A DNA stretch of 7,848 bases. Origin: Clostridiales bacterium. GTDB lineage: Bacteria > Bacillota > Clostridia > Lachnospirales > WQUN01. The notes below the pieces were generated by a model, which was not told the origin of the DNA, did no database searches, and saw only the letters and a list, made by a program, of their open reading frames with translations. A program made the position numbers and the translations under genes. Location: contig JAITPB010000195.1 of the NCBI GenBank assembly GCA_031289625.1, positions 1 through 7,848 on the forward strand. The letters are read 5' to 3'. Of this stretch, positions 1 through 6,077 are shown piece by piece (the first letter of the stretch is position 1; every line of letters starts with the position of its first letter).

Positions 1-1
1 G

Positions 2-118
2 GATAGTCCTGTGGACGTCTCTGTCAGTGAAGCCGTTGTGCTTTCCAAGACCTACGGCGGCGAGGCGTCCGCGCGCTTTGTCAACGGCGTATTGGGAAGG
101 ATGGCGCGCGATGCTTAA
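2..118 (+). CDS. nusB: Transcription antitermination protein NusB, C-terminal fragment (5' end outside window)
   Basis: Only the last 38 codons are present, ending in TAA at 116-118. The reading frame gives a peptide with the typical NusB C-terminus: SVSEAVVLSKTYGGEASARF followed by VNGVLGRMARDA. Family knowledge: NusB proteins end with a helix of the form 'inEavelakkyg...s..FVNgvLg', and the E-A-V-x-L-x-K-x-Y-G and R-F-V-N-G-V-L-G residues match it well. NusB binds boxA RNA with NusE (ribosomal protein S10) and supports rRNA antitermination. Its stop lies 8 bases inside the start of xseA, and nusB directly before xseA is a common arrangement in Bacillota. The fragment is short, but the match and the context agree, so the call is fairly secure. 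Nothing can be said about its promoter or N-terminal half. Confidence 0.87.
   Translation, partial: DSPVDVSVSEAVVLSKTYGGEASARFVNGVLGRMARDA
95..100 (+). promoter_or_regulatory. Ribosome binding site deciding the xseA start
   Basis: GGAAGG at 95-100 lies 10 bases before the ATG at 111. A longer frame can be opened at a GTG at 27, but that N-terminal extension runs inside the nusB coding sequence in another frame and has no family counterpart. Starting at 111 gives MLKKILSVSELN, the usual beginning of exonuclease VII large subunits. Confidence 0.6.
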
Positions 119-1334
119 AAAAATTTTGTCCGTCTCTGAACTCAACGCCTATATCCGCGCGCTGCTGGAAGACGACGCGCTGCTGAGCGGCCTCCTGATC
201 CAAGGCGAGCTGTCCAATTTCAAAGCCCATTCTTCCGGGCACTGGTATTTTACTTTGAAAGACGCCAGCGCGGCGATCCAGTGCGTCATGTTCCGCGCCT
301 ACGCCAGCATGGTTCCCTTTGTCCCCGCAAGCGGCATGAAAGTCATTCTCGTGGGACGCGTGTCTCTGTACGAAAAAACCGGCGCGTATCAGTTTTACGC
401 GGAAGCGATGGAGCCAGCCGGTAAAGGCGCGTTGGCCCTCGCCTTTGAGCAAAGAAAAATCCAGCTCGAAAAAGAAGGATTGTTTGACGCGCGCTTCAAA
501 AAACCCATCCCTTTTTTTCCCAAATGCGCCGCTATTATCACATCGCTTACGGGCGCGGCCCTGCGCGACGTCATCCAAATCGCCCGCCGCCGGAACCCGC
601 ATGTGGCGTTGACGGCGGTTCCCGCGCTTGTGCAGGGCGAAGAAGCCGCCGCGTCTATTGCCGCCGCGCTCCGCCTGACAAATGAGTGGGGCGGCGCGGA
701 TGTGATCATTTTGGCGCGGGGCGGCGGGTCGCTGGAAGATTTGTGGCCATTCAACGAGGAAATCGTCGCGCGGGCTATTTTCGCGTCGCGGATTCCCGTC
801 ATTTCCGCTGTCGGGCATGAGACAGATTTTACCATAGCGGATTTTACGGCGGACTTGCGCGCCCCCACGCCGTCAGCCGCCGCTGAACTTGCGATTCCGA
901 ACGGCGCTGCGCTGCGCGGTATGCTGCTGGGCAAGGCGCGCGGTCTGAACGATATATTCTGGCAAAAATGGAGCAGACGGTATGAACGTCTCGCGCTTCT
1001 GCGGGAGAAGGCCGTTTTGAGCCGTCCATTGGAAGGGTTCCAGCAAAAAAAGGTGAACGTCAGGGCGCTTCTGGTAAAATTGGATCAGAGCCTCGCGCGT
1101 GAGATGGAAAAACGAAAATGGCGCGCCGAGGCCCGGGCGGCTGTCTTAGAAAATCTCTCGCCCTTTAAAATCCTGCATAGAGGATACGCGCTGGCGCTGG
1201 ACGGCGAGAGCCGGCCCATTGCCTCAGCCGCCGATCTTTCTCAGGGGCAGTACATAAAGCTAAAGTTTTGGGACGGACAGGTAGACGCGATGATTACAGG
1301 AGAAAAATATGGCGAAGAAAAAACTGAACTTTGA
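111..1334 (+). CDS. xseA: Exodeoxyribonuclease VII large subunit
   Basis: Encodes 407 residues, the catalytic subunit of exonuclease VII, which degrades single-stranded DNA from either end to short oligonucleotides and works with several copies of XseB in the cytoplasm. Visible domains: an N-terminal OB-fold (about residues 3-100), including the conserved stretch QGELSNFKAHSSGHWYFTLK at 31-50; then the exonuclease VII catalytic domain with TSLTGAALRDV (144-154), ARGGGSLEDLWPFNEE (202-217) and SAVGHETDF leading into LRAPTPSAAAELA (232-261). A charged helical region (about 280-345) fits the XseB-binding coiled coil, and the GYALALD element (359-365) is typical of the C-terminus. It is shorter than the E. 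coli protein (about 456 residues), mainly in the helical arm, but nothing catalytic is missing. The start at 111 overlaps nusB by 8 bases, and the 3' end overlaps xseB by 26 bases, which suggests translational coupling. Confidence 0.97.
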   Translation: MLKKILSVSELNAYIRALLEDDALLSGLLIQGELSNFKAHSSGHWYFTLKDASAAIQCVMFRAYASMVPFVPASGMKVILVGRVSLYEKTGAYQFYAEAMEPAGKGALALAFEQRKIQLEKEGLFDARFKKPIPFFPKCAAIITSLTGAALRDVIQIARRRNPHVALTAVPALVQGEEAAASIAAALRLTNEWGGADVIILARGGGSLEDLWPFNEEIVARAIFASRIPVISAVGHETDFTIADFTADLRAPTPSAAAELAIPNGAALRGMLLGKARGLNDIFWQKWSRRYERLALLREKAVLSRPLEGFQQKKVNVRALLVKLDQSLAREMEKRKWRAEARAAVLENLSPFKILHRGYALALDGESRPIASAADLSQGQYIKLKFWDGQVDAMITGEKYGEEKTEL

Positions 1335-1539
1335 GCAGGCCATGAGCCGTCTGGAAGAAGTGATTGCCGAAATGGAAAACAGTCAAACGGCTTTGGAGCG
1401 ATCGATAGAACTGTACCGGGAAGGCGCTGAATTGTCTTTGCTGTGCGCCGAGAGGCTCAGCGCCGCTGAGAAGGAAATCACCGTCCTGCAGAGGACAACG
1501 GAGGGCGTTTTCGCGCAAAAGCCCCTGGACGCCGAATAA
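1309..1539 (+). CDS. xseB: Exodeoxyribonuclease VII small subunit
   Basis: Encodes 76 residues, the usual length for XseB. The protein opens with MAKKKLNFEQAMSRLEEVIA and continues with E-x-L-E-R-S-I-E-L-Y-R-E-G-A-E-L, the family pattern of two helices forming a coiled-coil hairpin (about residues 8-62). XseB has no catalytic activity of its own; several copies bind the helical arm of XseA and are needed for a stable, active exonuclease VII. The start has a good Shine-Dalgarno sequence, AGGAG at 1298-1302, 6 bases before the ATG. The gene begins 26 bases before the xseA stop, so the two subunits are probably translationally coupled. The C-terminal tail after about residue 62 (TTEGVFAQKPLDAE) is poorly conserved in the family. 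Confidence 0.95.
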   Translation: MAKKKLNFEQAMSRLEEVIAEMENSQTALERSIELYREGAELSLLCAERLSAAEKEITVLQRTTEGVFAQKPLDAE

Positions 1540-1589
1540 AAACGCGGCGTAAAGCGCATGATAATATATGTATGTCAAAACCCGTCATG

Positions 1590-1612
1590 TAAATCAAATC
1601 GCTAAATCAAAT
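1590..1612 (+). repeat. 10-base direct repeat upstream of the DUF212 gene
   Basis: TAAATCAAAT occurs at 1590-1599 and again at 1603-1612, separated by CGC, giving a 13-base period. It lies 19 bases before the Shine-Dalgarno sequence of the downstream gene. It could be a protein binding site, a remnant of a small duplication, or chance in AT-rich DNA. It does not resemble an ArgR box, which is an inverted repeat. Confidence 0.5.
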
Positions 1613-1631
1613 TTGCCATGTCAAAAGAGTT

Positions 1632-1636
1632 GGAGG
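1632..1636 (+). promoter_or_regulatory. Ribosome binding site deciding the DUF212 gene start
   Basis: GGAGG at 1632-1636 lies 8 bases before the GTG at 1645, which is ideal spacing. The in-frame ATG at 1618 has no purine-rich sequence in front of it and would place this strong site inside the gene, so the GTG is preferred. Confidence 0.75.
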
Positions 1637-1644
1637 TCTTTTCC

Positions 1645-2103
1645 GTGTCTGTGGATATACTGGGCGAATTTCTAGAAAATTCTATTTTATGGACCGCTAT
1701 ATTGTCCTGGGCCGCCGCGCAGATCATCAAAGTGCTGATTGAATTCAAAAGGACTAAAAAGATCAACACGGCTCTTTTTATCAGCGCTGGCGGTATGCCC
1801 AGCTCGCACAGCTCATTTGTGACCGCCATGACCATGTCTATTGGTTTTAAAGAAGGGTTTAACTCATCCATGTTCGCGTTGAGCGCTGTGTTAAGCCTGA
1901 TTGTGATGTATGACGCGGCCGGCGTGCGGCGCGCCGCCGGCCATCAGGCCGCCGCGATCAACATGCTGTTTCGTACCTTTGAAGATCAAGGAATCCGTCT
2001 GGACAAAAAACTCAAGGAATTGCTGGGCCACACCCCCTTCGAAGTCGCGGCCGGCGCGATTCTGGGAATCTTGATCGGCGCAGCCGCCGCCAGAGCGGCA
2101 TAA
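1645..2103 (+). CDS. DUF212 / YuiD-type divergent PAP2 family membrane protein
   Basis: Encodes 152 residues from a GTG start chosen for its ribosome binding site; an upstream ATG at 1618 would add 9 residues. It belongs to the DUF212 family (B. subtilis YuiD, about 158 residues), often described as divergent PAP2 (acid phosphatase/vanadium haloperoxidase-related). Family marks: SAGGMPSSHSSFVTA (47-61), the pattern D-A-A-G-V-R-R-A-A-G-H-Q (90-101) and KELLGHTPFEV (124-134). Hydrophobic stretches at about 13-33, 75-90 and 133-150 suggest a small integral membrane protein. The SSH and VRR elements could serve as a phosphate-binding site as in PAP2 enzymes, but activity is not established for this family. 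Its place just before dxs invites the inference of a role in polyprenyl phosphate metabolism. Family assignment is firm; function is open. Confidence 0.9.
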   Translation: MSVDILGEFLENSILWTAILSWAAAQIIKVLIEFKRTKKINTALFISAGGMPSSHSSFVTAMTMSIGFKEGFNSSMFALSAVLSLIVMYDAAGVRRAAGHQAAAINMLFRTFEDQGIRLDKKLKELLGHTPFEVAAGAILGILIGAAAARAA

Positions 2104-2136
2104 TGCCTTTCCTGTAGATACGCGAGGATAAACGCG

Positions 2137-4002
2137 ATGAATCTCCTGAATAAGATACAATCCCCTCATGACCTCAAAAAACTCAAATTCCACGAATTGA
2201 AAAAACTTTGCGCGGAAATCAGAACGTTTTTAATTGATTCCATTTCCAAAACAGGGGGACATCTGGCCTCTAATTTGGGGGTTGTGGAACTCACCGTCGC
2301 CCTTCACGCGGTATTTGACTCTCCCCAGGACAAAATCATCTGGGATGTGGGGCATCAGTCCTATGTGCATAAAATTCTTACGGGGCGCAGAGAGCGCTTT
2401 TTTACCCTGCGGCGCAAAGATGGGCTGAGCGGTTTTCCCAAAGGATCGGAAAGCCCTTATGACGCATTCGATACGGGGCACGCGTCCACTTCCATCTCGG
2501 CGGCGCTGGGTTATTGCCAAGCGCGGGATCTGCAAAACCTCGCCTATCATGTGGCGGCTGTCATCGGAGACGGTTCGCTGACAGGCGGCCTGGCTTACGA
2601 AGCCATCAACAACGCCGGCCAATCCAATACCAATATTTTGGTCATCCTAAACGACAACCAAATGTCCATTTCAGAAAACGTAGGCGCGCTGTCCCGGTAT
2701 TTGAATGAAATCCGCACCGCGCCTTCTTATTTGGGCACGAAGGCCGGGGTCAATCACATCCTGCACAGGCTGCCGCTTTTAGGCCGGCCGCTGACGCGCT
2801 TTATTGAGCGCGCGAAAGAAGGCGTGAAATATTTTCTGGTTCCCGGCGCCATGTTTGAGGAATTGGGATTGAATTACATAGGTCCCGTGGATGGGCACAA
2901 TCTAAAAGAATTGATCGGCGTTCTGCGCAGAGTCAAGCAAATGTCTGGGCCGGTTCTTCTGCATGTATTTACCAAAAAAGGCAAAGGATATGATCAGGCG
3001 GAAGAGGCGCCCGACGTTTTCCATGGCGTGAGTTCTTTTCACGTGGACACAGGCGCGCCCGTTGCTGTCAAAGAACGCGATACGTATTCCGGGGCCTTTG
3101 GGCAAACCATCGCGCGTTTGTCCGATGAAATTCCTCTGATTGCCGCCATCACCGCCGCCATGCCGTCCGGTGTTGGCTTGGACACTTTTGCGCAAATCCA
3201 TCCGGAGCGGCTTTTTGACGTGGGCATCGCCGAAAGCCACGCGGTGACTTTCGCCGCCGGTCTCGCCAAAGGCGGCATGATTCCCATTTTCGCCGTGTAC
3301 GCCTCGTTTTTGCAGCGCGCCTATGATCAAATCCTGCATGACGTCTGTCTGCAAAACCTCCACGTCGTTTTCGCCATTGACCGGGCGGGCGTGGTCGGCG
3401 CGGACGGCGAAACGCATCAGGGGCTTTACGATCTGGCTTTTCTGTCCCATATGCCCAACATGACGGTTCTGGCGCCGAAAAACAAACGGGAACTGATTCA
3501 AATGCTCGAATACGCCGTCTCTTTTGACGGCCCTATCGCCGTCCGCTATCCCAAAGGCGCGGCTTCTCAAACGTTAGCCGCTTCGAATGCGCCGATAGAA
3601 TATGGATGCTCGGAAACCATCCGGCAAGGCCGGGACTTCGTTCTGCTGGCGGTCGGCGCCATGATGGACACGGCTTATGAGGTGACCCGCCGTTTTGAGG
3701 CGGAAGGCGGAGAGCCTGGCTTGGTCAATGTACGTTTTGTCAAGCCGGTTGATCTGGAATTGGTGAAAAACCTGCCGCAATACAGCGCCGTCTATGTGCT
3801 GGAAGATCATTCTATTGCGGGCGGCTTCGGCGCGAAATTGTTGGAAGCGATGGCGCGGGAGCAAATTCATGTGGAGTATTTTCATGATTTTGCGCTGCCG
3901 GATCGCTTTATTGAGCAGGGCACGCGCGCGGAAATTTTTGCTCAATACGGGATGGACGCCCAGAGCGTCTACTGTCATATCAAAGAGAGGGTCAAAATAT
4001 GA
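2137..4002 (+). CDS. dxs: 1-deoxy-D-xylulose-5-phosphate synthase
   Basis: Encodes 621 residues, full length for the family. Dxs condenses pyruvate and glyceraldehyde 3-phosphate to DXP, releasing CO2, using thiamine diphosphate and Mg2+; it is the first step of the MEP route to isoprenoids and also supplies DXP for thiamine and pyridoxal synthesis. Visible residues: H42 in GGHLASNLG, WDVGHQSYVHKILTGRR (69-85), the thiamine diphosphate motif GDGSLTGG (144-151) with ligand N174, KKGKGYDQAE (280-289), the catalytic glutamate E366 in IAESHAVTFAAG, DRAGVVGADGETHQGLYDLA (415-434) and RYPKG (470-474). The transketolase C-terminal domain follows. Start: GAGGA at 2124-2128 lies 8 bases before the ATG. 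It begins 33 bases after the DUF212 gene, and its stop overlaps the tlyA start in an ATGA. Nothing looks broken. Confidence 0.98.
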   Translation: MNLLNKIQSPHDLKKLKFHELKKLCAEIRTFLIDSISKTGGHLASNLGVVELTVALHAVFDSPQDKIIWDVGHQSYVHKILTGRRERFFTLRRKDGLSGFPKGSESPYDAFDTGHASTSISAALGYCQARDLQNLAYHVAAVIGDGSLTGGLAYEAINNAGQSNTNILVILNDNQMSISENVGALSRYLNEIRTAPSYLGTKAGVNHILHRLPLLGRPLTRFIERAKEGVKYFLVPGAMFEELGLNYIGPVDGHNLKELIGVLRRVKQMSGPVLLHVFTKKGKGYDQAEEAPDVFHGVSSFHVDTGAPVAVKERDTYSGAFGQTIARLSDEIPLIAAITAAMPSGVGLDTFAQIHPERLFDVGIAESHAVTFAAGLAKGGMIPIFAVYASFLQRAYDQILHDVCLQNLHVVFAIDRAGVVGADGETHQGLYDLAFLSHMPNMTVLAPKNKRELIQMLEYAVSFDGPIAVRYPKGAASQTLAASNAPIEYGCSETIRQGRDFVLLAVGAMMDTAYEVTRRFEAEGGEPGLVNVRFVKPVDLELVKNLPQYSAVYVLEDHSIAGGFGAKLLEAMAREQIHVEYFHDFALPDRFIEQGTRAEIFAQYGMDAQSVYCHIKERVKI

Positions 4003-4757
4003 TTCGCGCTGACGTCCTGGTTGCGCTGCGGGAAAAATGCAGCCGTCAAACCGCGCGGCGCCTCATTGAGGACGGCTTGGTTTTTGGCGGCGGGCGAAAA
4101 GTTGACAAGCCGGGCGCGAAATTTTCCGAAACAGCCGATCTGACCATTGCGCCGCGGCCCTCTCCCTATGTCAGCCGCGGCGGGCTCAAACTGGAAGGCG
4201 CGCTGGATTATTTTCACATTTCCCCAGCGGATAAAATCTGCGGCGACATAGGCGCGTCAACGGGCGGCTTTACGGACTGTCTGCTGCGCCGGGGCGCGAA
4301 GCGCGTTTACGCCGTAGACAACGGGCGGGATCAGCTGCATCCGGATCTGCGCTGTGACGCGCGCGTCGTTTCGCTGGAAAAAACGAACATGCTGTCTCTG
4401 ACATGGGAAAAATTGGGAGAGCATTGCGAGCTGATTACCGTGGATGTCTCTTTTATTTCGGTGACGCGCGCGCTGCCCGCCGTAAAAGAACTTCTGACGC
4501 CGGACGGCCGCGTCCTCTGCCTGGTCAAACCGCAATTTGAAGCGGGGCCGGGGCAGGTCAATAAGCGCGGCGTCATTATCAATGCAAAAGCGCGGGAAAA
4601 CGCGGTGAAAAAAGTCGCCCGGCTGGCCCGGGAACTGGGGTTCACGGTTTCGGAAGCTGTCCCCGCGCCCATCCGTGGCGGAAACGGCAACATAGAATAT
4701 TTTCTCGCGCTGGGGATGGCCCCAATGGGGATGGCCCCCTTGGAGATCTCTCCATGA
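3999..4757 (+). CDS. tlyA: TlyA family rRNA (cytidine-2'-O)-methyltransferase
   Basis: Encodes 252 residues. An S4 RNA-binding domain (about 1-57, with R-x-D-V-L-V and RRLIEDGLVFGGGRKVDKPG) is followed by an FtsJ-like SAM-dependent methyltransferase domain. Key elements: SRGGLKL (59-65, K64), the SAM loop GDIGASTGGFTDCLL (82-96), VDVSFISVT (148-156, D149), LVKPQFEAG (175-183, K177) and GNIEYF (230-235, E233). These give a K-D-K-E catalytic set as in 2'-O-ribose methyltransferases. Mycobacterial TlyA methylates 16S and 23S rRNA and affects capreomycin sensitivity; homologues in Bacillota are usually annotated as TlyA or putative hemolysin, and their target here is inferred. VDNG (106-109) replaces the more common VDVG after the SAM loop. 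The C-terminal tail carries a 5-residue duplication (GMAP-M-GMAP) from a tandem DNA repeat. GAGGG at 3987-3991 precedes the start. ATGA overlaps join it to dxs and nadK. Confidence 0.94.
   Translation: MIRADVLVALREKCSRQTARRLIEDGLVFGGGRKVDKPGAKFSETADLTIAPRPSPYVSRGGLKLEGALDYFHISPADKICGDIGASTGGFTDCLLRRGAKRVYAVDNGRDQLHPDLRCDARVVSLEKTNMLSLTWEKLGEHCELITVDVSFISVTRALPAVKELLTPDGRVLCLVKPQFEAGPGQVNKRGVIINAKARENAVKKVARLARELGFTVSEAVPAPIRGGNGNIEYFLALGMAPMGMAPLEISP
4711..4738 (+). repeat. Tandem duplication at the 3' end of tlyA
   Basis: TGGGGATGGCCCC occurs exactly at 4711-4723 and 4726-4738, a 15-base period that keeps the reading frame and adds five codons to the poorly conserved TlyA C-terminus. Each copy contains GGGG and CCCC arms around a 4-base loop. 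Confidence 0.85.
4722..4753 (+). promoter_or_regulatory. Possible RNA hairpins over the nadK ribosome binding site
   Basis: CCAA (4722-4725) can pair with TTGG (4740-4743) and GGGG (4727-4730) with CCCC (4735-4738), leaving a T/C mismatch and an ATGG loop. The right arm includes the first two bases of GGAG (4742-4745), the likely nadK Shine-Dalgarno sequence 8 bases before the ATG at 4754. As an alternative, GGAG can pair with CTCC at 4750-4753. Either fold would hide the site until ribosomes translating tlyA open it, which would give tight coupling. This is read from base pairing only; no folding energy was computed. Confidence 0.35.
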
Positions 4758-5635
4758 AAATAATCGGCGTTTGGCCCAACTTAGATAAAGACGCGGATCT
4801 GCGCCTTACAGCCCAGTGGGCAGGCTGGATTGCCGCACTGGGCTGCATCCCCGCGGCGGAGGAAAAGATCGCGGCGCGGCTGGGGATCGCGATGGCTTTG
4901 CCGGAGGAAAATTTTTTCCGGCAAATTGATCTGGCGGTGGTGCTGGGCGGCGACGGAACCATGCTGCGCGCCGCGCAAATGGCGGCGCTGTCCGGCGTGC
5001 CGCTGCTGGGCGTCAATTTGGGGACGCTGGGTTATTTGACTGACCTGGACGCGGGCTCGGACATTCGTCCGGACGAAGGCCCGGAAGCGCTGGAAGCCAT
5101 TCTGCGCGGGCAGCGCAAACTGGAAAAGCGCATGATGCTGGAAGCGCAAGGCCATCTCGCCTTGAACGATATTTGCGTCAGCCGGGGCGTGGCGTCCAAA
5201 CTCATTCGCGTACGGCTCTGTATCAATGAGGAGTACATCGATACGATACGGGCCGACGGGCTGATCGTTTCAACGCCCACAGGCTCTACGGCCTATAATT
5301 TGTCCGCTGGCGGGCCGATCCTGAAACCGGAAAGCGAAATGATGGTAGTCACGGCCATTTGTCCGCACGCCCTGTATTTGAGACCGTGGGTCATTTCGGC
5401 GGACGATCTGATCCGGATTACCGCACTGGAACCGGACGTGATTCTGACGATGGACGGCCAGACGAAAGCCACGCTAAACGCCGGGGATGAAGTCCTCATC
5501 CGCCGCTCCGCTCTGTATACGACGATTGTCAAAACCAAAAACGCTGGCTTCTATGAAATATTGCGCCGCAAAATGATAGGCGGCAGTTTGAGCTGCGGGG
5601 AGGAGTTCGATGGAAGTCAAAAAAAGGCACGCTAA
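4754..5635 (+). CDS. nadK: NAD kinase (ATP/polyphosphate-dependent)
   Basis: Encodes 293 residues. NadK phosphorylates the 2'-hydroxyl of the adenosine ribose of NAD to make NADP, the only de novo source of NADP in the cell, in the cytoplasm. Motifs seen: GGDGTML (65-71), the diagnostic kinase loop; NLGTLGYLTDLD (88-99); ALNDI (136-140), with N-D where many homologues have N-E; DGLIVSTPTGSTAYNLSAGGPI (168-189), which binds NAD and forms the core; and DGQ (234-236). The N-terminus MKIIGVWPN matches the family start, and the gene begins with an ATGA overlap with tlyA. The usual C-terminal element FYEILRRK (266-273) is followed by about 20 extra residues of low complexity, in the region where argR begins. 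The 26-base overlap with argR suggests the tail is kept because it carries the argR ribosome binding site. Confidence 0.96.
   Translation: MKIIGVWPNLDKDADLRLTAQWAGWIAALGCIPAAEEKIAARLGIAMALPEENFFRQIDLAVVLGGDGTMLRAAQMAALSGVPLLGVNLGTLGYLTDLDAGSDIRPDEGPEALEAILRGQRKLEKRMMLEAQGHLALNDICVSRGVASKLIRVRLCINEEYIDTIRADGLIVSTPTGSTAYNLSAGGPILKPESEMMVVTAICPHALYLRPWVISADDLIRITALEPDVILTMDGQTKATLNAGDEVLIRRSALYTTIVKTKNAGFYEILRRKMIGGSLSCGEEFDGSQKKAR
5597..5605 (+). promoter_or_regulatory. Strong ribosome binding site of argR inside nadK
   Basis: GGGGAGGAG at 5597-5605 precedes the argR ATG at 5610. GGAGG at 5599-5603 gives a 6-base spacing. It lies within the last codons of nadK and is the longest purine-rich Shine-Dalgarno match I noticed in the window, which suggests that argR may also be initiated independently of coupling. 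Confidence 0.7.
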
Positions 5636-6077
5636 AATCATTGAACTGATCAAAAATCATGTCATCGAGACGCAGGAAGAACTGGCGAATACGTTAAGCG
5701 GCGCGGGGTTTGAGGTTACACAGGCGACGGTTTCCAGAGACATCCGGGATCTGAAACTGACGAAAATTTCTATAGGAGACGGGCGGCAGAGATACGCCGT
5801 ACTGCCCGCTGTGGATCATCAAGTCACGGAAAAACTGACGCGGGTTTTTCGCGACGGCGTGCTGTCCATTGATTACGCGGGCCACATGGTGGTGCTGAAA
5901 ACATTGGAAGGGCTGGCGATGGCGGTCGGCGCGTCGGTAGACGCCATGGGGCTGACAGAAGTGATTGCCAGCGTCGCGGGGGACAACGCCGTCATTTGCG
6001 TCGTTAAATCCGAAGAAATCGCCGCCGCGCTCATGAAAAAATTAAACGCGGCGCTCAAGGACGGCCTTCATGATTGA
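5610..6077 (+). CDS. argR: Arginine repressor ArgR/AhrC
   Basis: Encodes 155 residues, the usual length. ArgR forms a hexamer that binds arginine and represses arginine biosynthesis, and in Bacilli (as AhrC) activates catabolism. The N-terminal winged helix-turn-helix (about 1-68) shows TQEELANTLSGAGFEVTQAT (21-40) followed by VSRDIRDLKLTKI (41-53), with the S-R-D recognition-helix signature, and ends with RYAVLP. The C-terminal oligomerisation and arginine-binding domain contains HMVVLKTLEGLAMAVGASVD (92-111) and SVAGDNAVICVV (121-132); the G-D-N/D pair (124-126) is the arginine-contact site known from E. coli ArgR. It sits between nadK and recN, a conserved position in Bacillota, overlapping nadK by 26 bases and recN by 8. 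No palindromic ARG box is visible in the window, so autoregulation here is not supported. Confidence 0.97.
   Translation: MEVKKRHAKIIELIKNHVIETQEELANTLSGAGFEVTQATVSRDIRDLKLTKISIGDGRQRYAVLPAVDHQVTEKLTRVFRDGVLSIDYAGHMVVLKTLEGLAMAVGASVDAMGLTEVIASVAGDNAVICVVKSEEIAAALMKKLNAALKDGLHD

Larger units (their letters stand above)
1540..1644 (+). other. Intergenic gap between xseB and DUF212; usual site of ispA
   Basis: This stretch is AT-richer than the flanking genes and holds no gene. A weak -10-like element with an upstream TG (TGATAATAT, 1559-1567) can be seen, but no matching -35 box is present at the usual distance, so I do not call a promoter. No GC-rich hairpin followed by a T-run is present, so I see no intrinsic terminator. 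In many clostridial-type genomes farnesyl diphosphate synthase (ispA) lies between xseB and dxs; it is not here. The DUF212 ribosome binding site is at the 3' end of the gap. Confidence 0.5.

Noticed and set aside
27..110. N-terminal extension of xseA from the GTG at 27
   Set aside because: It lies over the nusB end in another frame, gives an arginine/proline-rich peptide with no counterpart in XseA, and a better start with a ribosome binding site exists at 111.
81..818. Long open frame on the - strand opposite xseA (245 codons)
   Set aside because: The + strand frame has all exonuclease VII motifs. The antisense product resembles no family I know and is rich in R, G, H and Q, as expected from reading GC-rich codons in reverse.
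1559..1567. Possible promoter -10 element in the xseB/DUF212 gap
   Set aside because: It matches only part of the consensus, and no -35 box is found at the expected distance.
1618..1644. ATG at 1618 as start of the DUF212 gene
   Set aside because: There is no Shine-Dalgarno sequence before it, and a strong one lies inside the extension at ideal spacing from the GTG at 1645.
1917..1942. Strong GC-rich palindrome (GGCCGGCG ... CGCCGGCC, with an inner GCGGCGCGCCGC at 1926-1937)
   Set aside because: It falls exactly on the conserved DAAGVRRAAG codons, so it is explained by coding sequence with GC-rich codons. It has no T-run and no intergenic position, so it is neither a terminator nor an evident operator.
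2902..3570. Long open frame on the - strand opposite dxs (222 codons)
   Set aside because: It is a shadow of the dxs codon bias, with no recognisable motif and no ribosome binding context.
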